Positions 1 through 7,702 of a stretch of 64,000 nucleotides of DNA are shown here, piece by piece. The stretch comes from Amycolatopsis sp. cg9. GTDB taxonomy: Bacteria; Actinomycetota; Actinomycetes; Mycobacteriales; Pseudonocardiaceae. Numbering within the stretch: position 1 is the first letter of the stretch; every line of letters starts with the position of its first letter. Position numbers and translations under genes: made by a program. The DNA lies in the NCBI RefSeq assembly GCF_041346945.1, contig NZ_CP166850.1, forward strand, positions 62,001 to 126,000. The letters run 5' to 3'. The notes under the pieces were generated by a model. It saw nothing but the letters and a program-made list of their open reading frames with translations. It had not been told where the DNA came from and ran no database searches.

Positions 1-271
1 ACTGCGGCGCGTACATGTCCGCGGTCGTCGCCCCGGAGCACGTCACGTCCTTGAGCGGGACGCCGAGCTGCGACGCGGCGACGTGCGGGTAGTCCGCGAG
101 CGACCGGAGGCAGCCCGGGGACGACAGGTCCGGGGGCAGGATCAGCGGGCCGGCCGCGGCCGAGTCCCCGAGTGCCACGTACTCCCCGCTTGCGGCGGCC
201 GCGGTGCCCGCCGTAGTGAGCGTCAGCGCGGTGACCAAGATCGTGATGAACGCCGTTGTCCTCACTCGCAC
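1..271 (-). CDS. SGNH/GDSL-family secreted esterase/lipase (N-terminal part, cut by window edge)
   Basis: Reading the minus strand from a GTG at 271 gives an open frame to the window edge. It starts with a hydrophobic export signal (about residues 3-27, ending in an Ala-rich stretch before SGEY). The sequence YVALGDSAAAG follows, which is block I of SGNH/GDSL hydrolases and carries the nucleophilic serine. The Cys-containing segment DVTCSGATT fits block II of the actinobacterial secreted lipases. AAGGAGGA lies about 4 nt before the GTG at 271; a second in-frame GTG at 265 is possible. Family knowledge says an extracellular ester or lipid hydrolase. The substrate cannot be told, and the rest of the gene lies outside the window. 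Confidence 0.8.
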   Translation of the reverse strand, partial: MRVRTTAFITILVTALTLTTAGTAAAASGEYVALGDSAAAGPLILPPDLSSPGCLRSLADYPHVAASQLGVPLKDVTCSGATTADMYAPQ

Positions 272-376
272 GCCGTCCTCCTTGACGTTGTGCCGATGGC
301 TGGTCTCCGTGACACCATCGGCACCGCGGGTGGCCGGATTGACTGGGAATCCGGGCAGAGAACGAGGGGATCGGTT

Positions 377-1618
377 GTGACGGAGCACAAAACCGGCGCG
401 GATCTGGCCCTCGGCGGGCAGCGGGTGCACGAGCGGCTCACCCGGGACGAGCCCGAGCTGATCGCGCGGGTGCTGACGCGCATCCAGGCCGAGGTCGCGG
501 ACTACCGCCGGCTGCCGGTGGAGGAGCTGGCCGGTGACATCGCGGGCATCACCCGGCAGGCCGTGCGGGCGTTCGCGCGGAGCCTGCGCGAGGACCGCGA
601 ACTCAACGAAGCCGAGCTGCGGCAGATCGGCGCGTCCGCGGTGCGCCGGGCCGAGGAGGGGTTCCCGCTGGAAGCCGTGCTGAACGCCTACCACGTCGGC
701 GCGCGGGAGATCTTCGCCGTCGGCTCGGCCGACGCGGGCGGCGCGGACGTCGCCGACCTCCTCGAAGTGGCCGACCGGGTGCTCGCGTGGGTCGGCGCCG
801 TCACCGCCGCGGTCACCCGGGGCTACCTGGAGGAGCTGCGCACGAAGGTCGGGCAGGAGCACACGGCGCGGCGCACGCTGCTGTCGGTGCTGGCCGACGG
901 CGGCCCGGTCGACGTCGTCGCGCGCAGCGCCGGGATCGCGTTGCCGGCGCGCTACCTCGTGCTGAGCGTCGAGCTCGGCCCGCACGCCGACGAGGCGTCG
1001 CCGGGGGTGGACGCCGAAATCGCCGTCCGCCGCAAGCTGCGCCGGTTCCTCGCGGCGTTCGAACACGCCTGCGGCGACGGCGTGCTGGCCTCCCTGGACG
1101 GCCCCGGCGGGCTGGTCCTGCTGCCGCTGGCCGGGCGGCTGGCCGAGACCGCGGGCTGGCACGCGGTGGTCGACGCGGCCGGGCGCGCGGCGGGCGTCGC
1201 CGTGCTCGCGGCGGCCGAGACGGCGACGCCGCCGGAGGTCCGGGTGGTGGCCGGGCGGACGGCCGAGGTGCTGGACGTGCTGCGCTGGTTCGGTCGCGAG
1301 CCGGGCCTGTACCGCCTCGACGACGTCCTGGTGGAGTACCAGCTGACCCGCCCCGGCGCGGCGCGCGACCGGCTGGCCGCGGTGCTCGCCCCGCTGGAGG
1401 CCCACCCGGAGCTGCTGGAGACGCTTTCGGCGTACCTCGAGCTGGACACGAACCGCCGCCGCGCGGCGGCCCGCCTGCACGTCCACCCGAACACGGTCGA
1501 CTACCGCCTGCGGAAGGTCCGCGACCTGACGGGCATCGACCCGCTCCACCCGGCGGGCCTCCCCCGCATCATCGCGGCCCTCGCGGCTCGGCGCGCATCA
1601 CTGCCCCCGGCACGCTGA
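377..1618 (+). CDS. PucR/CdaR-family transcriptional regulator
   Basis: A 413-residue protein. The last 65 residues (about 350-410) match the PucR C-terminal helix-turn-helix: LETLSAYLELDTNRRRAAA, then LHVHPNTVDYRLRKV. The N-terminal 130 residues are helical (VEELAGDIAGITRQAVRAF) and look like the RsbRD/PucR-type sensory helical domain; the middle resembles the GGDEF-like domain of this family. I chose the GTG at 377 because GAGGGGA stands 6-8 nt upstream and the protein then begins MTEHKTG; the frame stays open further upstream but the extension looks non-coding. It is divergent from the GDSL gene and convergent with the operon to its right, so its target is not evident. PucR proteins usually control purine, sugar or amino-acid catabolism, often of adjacent genes. 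Confidence 0.85.
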   Translation: MTEHKTGADLALGGQRVHERLTRDEPELIARVLTRIQAEVADYRRLPVEELAGDIAGITRQAVRAFARSLREDRELNEAELRQIGASAVRRAEEGFPLEAVLNAYHVGAREIFAVGSADAGGADVADLLEVADRVLAWVGAVTAAVTRGYLEELRTKVGQEHTARRTLLSVLADGGPVDVVARSAGIALPARYLVLSVELGPHADEASPGVDAEIAVRRKLRRFLAAFEHACGDGVLASLDGPGGLVLLPLAGRLAETAGWHAVVDAAGRAAGVAVLAAAETATPPEVRVVAGRTAEVLDVLRWFGREPGLYRLDDVLVEYQLTRPGAARDRLAAVLAPLEAHPELLETLSAYLELDTNRRRAAARLHVHPNTVDYRLRKVRDLTGIDPLHPAGLPRIIAALAARRASLPPAR

Positions 1619-1689
1619 AGGGGACGTTCCTCTCAGCTGACGCGCTGAAGGGGACTTTCCTCGCGTCACATGCGGTGAACGTCCCCTTC
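1615..1689. repeat. Triple AAGGGGAC repeat forming a hairpin at a convergent gene end
   Basis: CTGAAGGGGACGTTCC (1615-1630) is repeated 30 bp later as CTGAAGGGGACTTTCC (1645-1660) and once inverted as GAACGTCCCCTTC (1677-1689). The inverted copy pairs perfectly over 13 bp with the first copy and nearly so with the second, so two alternative stems can form. The element begins at the stop of the PucR gene and ends 13 bp before the stop of the opposite gene. A bidirectional transcription terminator is the simplest reading, though no T-run follows. Confidence 0.7.
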
Positions 1690-1701
1690 GGCCCCCGGGG
1701 C

Positions 1702-2220
1702 TCAGTGGGCGAAGTCCCAGCGGCTCGCACCGTAGGGCTCCGCGCCGGCGATGCCGATCGCGCGGTGCAGCTCGAGCCGGTACAGGTGCCACGGCGGCGG
1801 GCCCGCGCTCGGTGCGGTGAACGGGGCCGTCAGGCCGTCGCCGACCACCGTGGCGGGCCAGCCGCCCTCGCGGACGACCGCCGCGACCTGCTCCAGGGTG
1901 GACGTGTCGGTGACGCGGTGGGCCTCGCCCTCCATCGTGAGGTCCAGCCCGTTCAGCCGCACCGACACCGTGCACGCCGGGTTCGCCGCGAGGTTGCGGG
2001 ACCGGCGGGTGCCCGGCCCGCCCTTGAAGTACAGCGCGTCGTCCACCCAGACGGCACCGACGCCGGCGGCGTGCGGGCGGCCGTCGGGGCGGATGGTCCC
2101 GACGAAGAACGTCAAGTTCTCGTGGGGGGTCTGGGTCGCGAGGAGGTCGCGCGCCCTGCTCCACGGCAACGCCGCGGACCCGGTCTGGTCGAGGTTCTCG
2201 GTGTGCGTCGGTTCGCTCAT
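1702..2220 (-). CDS. Pyridoxamine 5'-phosphate oxidase-fold (PPOX) flavin/F420-binding protein
   Basis: A 172-residue split-barrel protein. It has the family pattern FFVGTIRPDGRPHAAGVGAVW, then ALYFKGG, SRNLAANPACTVSV and a distal WHLYRLE strand, as in PPOX-class FMN- or F420-dependent oxidoreductases of actinobacteria. The ATG at 2220 lies 2 bp beyond the stop of the LLM gene, so it is the last gene of the five-gene operon starting at 7564. With an F420-type LLM enzyme next door, an F420H2-dependent reduction or a cofactor-binding role in the same pathway is plausible (inference). No own promoter or strong ribosome site is visible. Confidence 0.8.
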   Translation of the reverse strand: MSEPTHTENLDQTGSAALPWSRARDLLATQTPHENLTFFVGTIRPDGRPHAAGVGAVWVDDALYFKGGPGTRRSRNLAANPACTVSVRLNGLDLTMEGEAHRVTDTSTLEQVAAVVREGGWPATVVGDGLTAPFTAPSAGPPPWHLYRLELHRAIGIAGAEPYGASRWDFAH

Positions 2221-2222
2221 GC

Positions 2223-3206
2223 CTACGCGTCGAACGGGCGGACCGCGGATCGACACGCTTCCAGGGTTTTCGCGCCGCCGGGGTCGTCGTCGCCGGTCGC
2301 GGGCACGATCGCCAGCTCGTCGATCCCGGCCGCCGCGTACTCGGCGGCCTTCGCGGCGACTTCCGCCCGCGACCCCAGGAGCCCGACCACGGCGATGGCC
2401 TCGACCGGCACCGCGGCGAGCAGCTCACGCGGGTGCGGCCGGGTGCGCGCGAAGTCGACGAGGTCACCGAACCCCGCCGCGCGGAACATCTCGCCGTACC
2501 CGGGCGCCGCCAGGTACCCGACCACACCGCGACGCAGCTGTTCGAGCGACGCCGCGTCCGGGTCCACCGCGCCGACGACCCACGCGGCCACCGGCGGTGG
2601 CGTGACGCCGGCCCGCGAGGCCGCCTCCCGCAAGCCGCGCACGAGCGTCGCCGCGGCCGCCGGGCTGACCAGGTTGACCACCATCCGGTCGGCGTGCCGC
2701 GCGGCGACGTCGAGCGCCCGCGGGCCGAACGCGGCGATCGTCACCGGCGATTTCGGGGCGGCCAAACGCAACCGGTAGCCCTGCGACCCGACCACCGTTC
2801 CATCCACAGTGGACTTCTCGCCGGAAACCAGCTGACGGACGGCGATCGCCGACTCCGCCAGCGCGGTGGCCGCGCCGGAACGCGAACGGCCGTGCCAGCC
2901 GCGCACCACGACGTCGCTGGACGTCCCCAGCGCGACGCCCGTCGGCCGGCCCGTCAGCGCCGCCACCGACGCGACCCCCATGGCGATCGTCGCCGGGTCC
3001 CGCACGGTCACCGCGAGCGGCCCGAAGGTCAGCGAGATCGACGAGGTCGCCGCGCCGATCGCGGTGCCCAGCGCGAACGCGTCCCACGTCGCCATCTCGC
3101 CGATCCACAGCTCCGGGTACCCGGCGGCCTCGGCGGCGCGCGCCGTTTCCAGTGCCTCCTCCGGCGGCCGGTCCTGCCAGAGCCCCAGCGACACCGAGAG
3201 CCTCAT
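2223..3206 (-). CDS. LLM-class (luciferase-like, probably F420-dependent) oxidoreductase
   Basis: 327 residues with the bacterial-luciferase TIM-barrel pattern: MRLSVSLGLW at strand 1, AAGYPELWIGEMATWD, then a long GTSSDVVVRGWHGR segment and RPTGVALG, as in MSMEG-type LLM oxidoreductases that use F420 or FMN. The ATG at 3206 overlaps the thiolase stop by 4 bp (ATGA), indicating translational coupling. The protein likely performs a hydride transfer or oxygenation on the CoA-linked or carbonyl intermediate made by the upstream genes; the exact reaction is not deducible. Cofactor choice (F420 rather than FMN) is inferred from actinobacterial context. Confidence 0.85.
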   Translation of the reverse strand: MRLSVSLGLWQDRPPEEALETARAAEAAGYPELWIGEMATWDAFALGTAIGAATSSISLTFGPLAVTVRDPATIAMGVASVAALTGRPTGVALGTSSDVVVRGWHGRSRSGAATALAESAIAVRQLVSGEKSTVDGTVVGSQGYRLRLAAPKSPVTIAAFGPRALDVAARHADRMVVNLVSPAAAATLVRGLREAASRAGVTPPPVAAWVVGAVDPDAASLEQLRRGVVGYLAAPGYGEMFRAAGFGDLVDFARTRPHPRELLAAVPVEAIAVVGLLGSRAEVAAKAAEYAAAGIDELAIVPATGDDDPGGAKTLEACRSAVRPFDA

Positions 3207-4390
3207 GCGGTGACCACCATCGTGACCACGGTGGTGAACGAGCCGCCGACGTTGAGCGTCAACGCCGTCCGCGCGCCCTCGACCTGCGTCTCGCCCGCCG
3301 CCCCGGTCACCTGCCGGGATACGTCGTGCAGCATCCGGACGCCGGTGGCGCCGACCGGGTGACCGAGCCCGATCAGGCCGCCGCCCGGGTTGACCCCGGC
3401 CGCGTCGAGCCCGCCGTCGGCGATGAACCGGCCGCCGTCCCCCGGCGGCGCCGCGCCGAGGTGCTCCAGCGCCACCAGCCCGGTGATGGTGAAGCAGTCG
3501 TGCAGCTCGACGACGTCGAGCGCGTCCGGTCCGGGCACCCCGGCGCGTTCGTAGGCGTCGACGACCGCGCCGCGCAGGTGCGGGAACAGGTACTCGCCCC
3601 CGGCGGAAAGCTTCTCGGCCAGCCCGATGTGGGACGTGCGGTGCCCGAAGCCCGCGATGCGCGGGAAGCCGCCGCCGAGCCGCTCGGCGAACGCGGGCGA
3701 GGCCAGCACGACCGCCGCGGCCCCGTCGGTGATCCGGCCGCAGTCCTGCTTGCGCAGGCGGCCTTCGATGACCGGGTTCAGCTCGTCGTCGGGCCCGAAC
3801 GCACCGGCCGGGAAGCGCCAGTCGCGGGCCTGGGCGAGCGGATTCCCGGCCGCACGGTCGAAAGCGTGCGCCGCGAACTGCCCGAGGTGCTCGGGGTCGA
3901 GCCCGTACCGCTCGTCGTACGCGGAAGCGACGTCGGCGAACAACGCCGGCCACGGGAACTTCGCGCCGACGGCCTCGTGCCCGGCCCACGCGGCGGACCC
4001 GAGGTGCTCGGCCGCGCGCTGCCCGTCGACGTTGCGCATCAGCTCGGCCCCGACGACCAGCGCAACGTCGTAGCGGCCCGCTTCGATGTCCGCACAGGCG
4101 GCGAGCACGGCGGTGCTGCCGGACGCGCACGCGGCTTCGTGCCGGGTCGACGGGACGCCGTCCAGCTCCGGGACGGCGGCCACCAGCAGCCCGCCGAGCT
4201 GGGCCTGGCCGGTGAACAGCTCGGCCGCGAGGTTCCCGACGTGCGCGACCTCGATGTCTTCGGGCACGACCCCGGCGTCCGCGAGGGCGGCGGGTACGAC
4301 CTCGGCGAACAGCTCGAGGATCCCGCGCCCCTCCTTGGCGTGGTTGCGCGCGAAATCGGTCTGCGCCCCGCCCAGCACGAACACCGTCAT
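3203..4390 (-). CDS. Thiolase-family acetyl-CoA acyltransferase (SCP-x-like)
   Basis: 395 residues. The nucleophilic cysteine sits in EAACASGS (about residue 88), the HDCF motif near residue 295 and GHPVGATG near residue 346; these are the three catalytic regions of thiolases. The form HDCF rather than NEAF is typical of the SCP-x/thiolase-like lipid-transfer subgroup that cleaves branched or steroid-like 3-ketoacyl-CoA. It starts 4 bp after the CoA-ligase stop and overlaps the LLM gene by 4 bp. In this operon it would shorten an acyl-CoA produced from the oxygenase product (inference). Confidence 0.88.
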   Translation of the reverse strand: MTVFVLGGAQTDFARNHAKEGRGILELFAEVVPAALADAGVVPEDIEVAHVGNLAAELFTGQAQLGGLLVAAVPELDGVPSTRHEAACASGSTAVLAACADIEAGRYDVALVVGAELMRNVDGQRAAEHLGSAAWAGHEAVGAKFPWPALFADVASAYDERYGLDPEHLGQFAAHAFDRAAGNPLAQARDWRFPAGAFGPDDELNPVIEGRLRKQDCGRITDGAAAVVLASPAFAERLGGGFPRIAGFGHRTSHIGLAEKLSAGGEYLFPHLRGAVVDAYERAGVPGPDALDVVELHDCFTITGLVALEHLGAAPPGDGGRFIADGGLDAAGVNPGGGLIGLGHPVGATGVRMLHDVSRQVTGAAGETQVEGARTALTLNVGGSFTTVVTMVVTA

Positions 4391-4394
4391 GGCC

Positions 4395-6092
4395 TCACTC
4401 CAGACTCTCCCGCAGCTGCCGCTTCAGGATCTTCCCCACCGGGTTGCGGGGCAAGGCGTCGGCGTACTCGAGCCGTTCCGGCAGCTTGAACGCGGCCACC
4501 TTCTTCTCGCGCAGGTACGCGACCAGGTCGTCGAGCGACGGCTTGCGCCCGCCCGGGACGACGACCGCGCACACCCGCTCCCCCATGACGTCGTCGGGCA
4601 CACCGACCACGCCGACGTCCGCGACGTCCGGGTGGCCGGCCAGCAGGCCCTCGACCTCGGCCGGCGAGATGTTCATCCCGCCGCGGATGACGAGGTCCTT
4701 CATCCGGTCGACGTACCGCAGGAACTCGCCGTGCTCGCCGGCGATCTCGAAGACGTCGCCGGTGCGGAAGTGCCCGCCGGAGTCGAACGCCGACGTGTCG
4801 AGCGGTTCGCCCACCGTCGTCAGGTAGCCGGCGAACACCGTCGGCCCGGCGATGTGCAGCTCCCCGGGGCGCCCGGGTCCGGTCACCTGCTCGCCGGTGA
4901 CCGGGTCGTGCAGCCGCACCGACGTCCAGCCGGCCACCGGCGTCGACCACGTGACACCGGAGGCGTAGTTCGGGAAGTAGCTCGCGCGCTGGTCCGGGTC
5001 CGGGATGTCCACGGGACCGGACAGCAGCGCGGTGCCTTCGTTGGAGCCGAAGAAGTTGACGATGTCGATGCCGTACCGCTCGGCCCAGGTGCGCACGAGC
5101 CACGGCGACAGCGGCGCCGAGCCGGAGCCGATCTTCCGCAGCGCGGAGATGTCCACTCCGGACAGGATCTTTTCGTTGTGCAGCAGCATGGTAAGCAACG
5201 CCGGGGGCGCGAGGGTGTACGTCACGCGTTCGGCCGCGAGCTGGCCGAGGAACACCGGCAGGTCGAACGGGTGGTGCGGGACGAACACGGCGCCGGTCAG
5301 CAGCCAGGGCAGGAACATCCCGCCGATGCCGGCCATGTTCGTCATCGGGAACGGCGACAGCAGGACGTCTTCCCGCGTGATCCCCGCGGCCTGCACGCAG
5401 CCGCCGGCCGTCGCGAGCCAGTCGCCGTGGCAGCGCGGGACCGCTTTCGGTTCGGCTTCGGTGCCGGACGTCCAGCAGATCGTCACGCAGTCGTTCACGT
5501 CGGTGTCAAGCGTGGACAGATATTCGTCCAGAGTGGACTTCTCCACTTCGGACAGTGGGTTCTCGGGCCAGGCCAGGGCGCCGGCCGGTTCGTCGTCCCC
5601 CCGGGCGACGACGAACCGGACCGACGGCGCCGCAGCGCCGATTAGCCCAAGGGCCGCCCCGGCGAGCTCGTGCTCGCCGTATCTGGAAGCGGTCACCACG
5701 GCGACAGCTCCGGTGCGCCGGCACATCGGACCCATCTCGTGCTCCCGGTAGGACACCGGGAACGGGGTGACCACCGCACCGATCCGGACGATCGCGAGGA
5801 ACGCCTGCACCAGGGCCGAGCAGTTCGGCAGCTGCACGGCCACGACGTCGCCTGCTCGCACCCCTCTGGCGAGCAGGAACGCGGCCAGGACGTCGACGCG
5901 TTCGTCGAGCCGGTTCCAGGTCCACCGCACCGGGTCGCGTCCGACCAGTGCGGTGGTGTTCGGTGGATCGACCAGCGCGAGACCCTCCGGGTCGGCACTG
6001 ACCCGCTCCTTCACGAGCCGGTCGATCGTCTCCGCACTCCACCATCCCCGCGCCCGGAGGTCCCGGGCGCGACCCTCTCGATGGCATCTCAT
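4395..6092 (-). CDS. AMP-forming acyl/aryl-CoA ligase
   Basis: 565 residues of the ANL superfamily. Visible signatures are the phosphate-binding loop TICWTSGTEAEPKAVP (about residues 208-223), the FFGSNEGT adenine-binding motif, the RTGDVFEI hinge region and the catalytic-lysine tail NPVGKILKRQL. The loop reads WTSGTEAEPK rather than TSGTTGxPK, a small deviation seen in some aryl/long-chain ligases. Its ATG overlaps the stop of the carotenoid oxygenase gene by 4 bp, so the two are coupled and the ligase probably activates the acid derived from the cleaved aldehyde. The substrate is unknown. Confidence 0.88.
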   Translation of the reverse strand: MRCHREGRARDLRARGWWSAETIDRLVKERVSADPEGLALVDPPNTTALVGRDPVRWTWNRLDERVDVLAAFLLARGVRAGDVVAVQLPNCSALVQAFLAIVRIGAVVTPFPVSYREHEMGPMCRRTGAVAVVTASRYGEHELAGAALGLIGAAAPSVRFVVARGDDEPAGALAWPENPLSEVEKSTLDEYLSTLDTDVNDCVTICWTSGTEAEPKAVPRCHGDWLATAGGCVQAAGITREDVLLSPFPMTNMAGIGGMFLPWLLTGAVFVPHHPFDLPVFLGQLAAERVTYTLAPPALLTMLLHNEKILSGVDISALRKIGSGSAPLSPWLVRTWAERYGIDIVNFFGSNEGTALLSGPVDIPDPDQRASYFPNYASGVTWSTPVAGWTSVRLHDPVTGEQVTGPGRPGELHIAGPTVFAGYLTTVGEPLDTSAFDSGGHFRTGDVFEIAGEHGEFLRYVDRMKDLVIRGGMNISPAEVEGLLAGHPDVADVGVVGVPDDVMGERVCAVVVPGGRKPSLDDLVAYLREKKVAAFKLPERLEYADALPRNPVGKILKRQLRESLE

Positions 6093-7564
6093 GAACGGAG
6101 GTTTTCCAGCTGGTCCGCCCGGACCCAGGTCGCGTGAAAACCGAGCGGGACCCGCTGGGGCAACAGGACCCTGGCCACGGGTCCGGCAGCGAGATCGGCG
6201 GCGTCGAAGATGTCCAGTTCCGAGCGTCCCTCGCGCTCGTCCTGCACGAACGTCACCAGATGACCGTCCGCCGAATCGGCGGCCGCTCCTTCGCGGGGTG
6301 CGAACGGAGCCTCACTGCCCCACCGGCCGGGACCGAACCGGTATTCGGTCTTGGCGCCGGCAAGATTGTCGTAGCGCACCAGCCCGTCGAACTTCAGCGT
6401 CGACTCGGGCGAGATGTGCACCGCGTAGGAGTACCGGTTCCGCCGGCCGACGCCGCGGGCGTCGACGGTGGGGAACTCGGTGTTGGCGTCGTCGAGCGGC
6501 TCCTCGTGGCACGCGCCGGTCCGCAGGTCGAAGCGGTAGCGGTGCAGCTGGGCGTCGAGCCGCAGGTAGGAGAGCATCTTCGCGAGCGGGGTGTGCGCGT
6601 CGGCGCGCGGCGCCGGCTTCCGCACCCGGCAGACGTCGAGGACGACCTCGTCGCCCTGCTCCCAGGCGTTGACGACGTGGTAGATGTAGCACGGGCTCGC
6701 TTCGAACCAGCGGATCTGGCTACCGTTCCCGTAGCGTGGCATGACGCCGAAGCGGCTCGGCATCGAGCGGTCGAAGTGCAGCTTGTGGCGGCCCTGCTTC
6801 GCCGCGTGGGCGTCCTGGACCAGCGGCAGGTCCATCAGCACCGCGTAGCGCTCGGTGATGGCCATGTCGTGCGGCAGGCGCGGGCCGGGCAGCTCGATCT
6901 CGGTGGTGTTCACGACCTTGCCGTCCGCGCTGATCACGCCGTAGCGCAGGTACGGCGGGCGCGGGCCGTAGTCGAACCAGAACAGCTCGCCGGTGGCCTC
7001 GTCCACCTTGGGGTGGGCCATCATGTCGCCGACCAGCGTGCCGAGGAAGTCGTCGGCACCCAGCGTCTCCAGCGAGAGCGGGTCGACCGCGTACGGCGAG
7101 CCGCACAGGTACCAGGTGGCGAGGATCCGGCCGCGGTGGAAGACGACGTCGGTGTTGGCGTTGTCCTTGAGGCCGAGGCCGTGCGCGTTGCCGAAGGGGT
7201 TGCCCCTCGGGTTCTCCATGACGCCGGTCCAGAGGCCCTTGCCGGCCGCGGACTCGGCCTCGAAGGCCTTCGTGCGGACCCAGCGGTTGCGGTAGCGCGC
7301 CTTGCCGTTCTCCAGGTGGACGGCGTGGATCATGCCGTCGCCGTCGAACCAGTGGTAGCGGCCTTCCGGGGCGAACCGCGGGTTGGGGCCGTTGCGCAGG
7401 TAGACGCCGTTGAGGTCCTTCGGGATCTCGCCGATGACCTGCAGGTCTTCCGCGTCGATCTCGGTGCTGACCGGGGCGTAGACGCCGAGCAGGTAGGGGT
7501 TGGGCTCCTCGGCCGCGTCCGCCGTCCGGGCCACCATCAGCGGCTGTTCGGAGGTGCTGGTCAT
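6089..7564 (-). CDS. Carotenoid-cleavage-oxygenase-family dioxygenase (carotenoid/apocarotenoid or lignostilbene type)
   Basis: 491 residues, the usual length for the family. The four iron-binding histidines of the seven-bladed propeller can be placed in MAHPKVD, PHDMAITERY, IYHVVNAWEQ and GFHATWV; the early NPRFAPEGRYHWFDGDGM block is also typical. These non-heme Fe(II) enzymes split a conjugated C=C bond into two carbonyls. It is the first gene of the operon, preceded by a TTGACA-17-TAGTCT promoter and a direct-repeat operator, and divergent from an HxlR regulator. Co-transcription with CoA ligase and thiolase suggests that the cleavage product is further degraded as a carbon source. Stilbene-type versus carotenoid substrate cannot be decided from sequence alone. 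Confidence 0.88.
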   Translation of the reverse strand: MTSTSEQPLMVARTADAAEEPNPYLLGVYAPVSTEIDAEDLQVIGEIPKDLNGVYLRNGPNPRFAPEGRYHWFDGDGMIHAVHLENGKARYRNRWVRTKAFEAESAAGKGLWTGVMENPRGNPFGNAHGLGLKDNANTDVVFHRGRILATWYLCGSPYAVDPLSLETLGADDFLGTLVGDMMAHPKVDEATGELFWFDYGPRPPYLRYGVISADGKVVNTTEIELPGPRLPHDMAITERYAVLMDLPLVQDAHAAKQGRHKLHFDRSMPSRFGVMPRYGNGSQIRWFEASPCYIYHVVNAWEQGDEVVLDVCRVRKPAPRADAHTPLAKMLSYLRLDAQLHRYRFDLRTGACHEEPLDDANTEFPTVDARGVGRRNRYSYAVHISPESTLKFDGLVRYDNLAGAKTEYRFGPGRWGSEAPFAPREGAAADSADGHLVTFVQDEREGRSELDIFDAADLAAGPVARVLLPQRVPLGFHATWVRADQLENLRS

Positions 7565-7612
7565 CGGGCTGCTCCCTGGCTGTCGGGCTCACCGCGCTGG
7601 CTGATGGGGATG

Positions 7613-7641
7613 AGACTATGATTTGTGTACCCAGGTGTCAA
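7613..7641 (-). promoter_or_regulatory. Promoter of the carotenoid-cleavage operon
   Basis: On the minus strand, TTGACA (7641-7636) is followed after exactly 17 bp by TAGTCT (7618-7613). This is a perfect -35 box with a good -10 for a housekeeping sigma factor. The expected start of transcription is near 7606, leaving a leader of about 40 nt before the ATG at 7564. Confidence 0.7.
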
Positions 7642-7670
7642 TAGGCTTCTTTTGGTGTAGTCAGGTGTTA
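7625..7670. promoter_or_regulatory. Two-copy direct repeat, probable HxlR operator
   Basis: GTGTACCCAGGTGTCA (7625-7640) recurs as GTGTAGTCAGGTGTTA (7655-7670): 13 of 16 bases match and the repeats are exactly 30 bp apart, about three helical turns. The first copy covers the -35 box and spacer of the oxygenase promoter; the second lies just upstream of it and 33 bp before the regulator start. HxlR-type regulators are known to bind paired direct repeats, so this is the likely site for the divergent regulator, serving both directions. Confidence 0.65.
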
Positions 7671-7702
7671 CGCTGAGGCCGCTGAGAATGAGGGGGAAGA
7701 CG

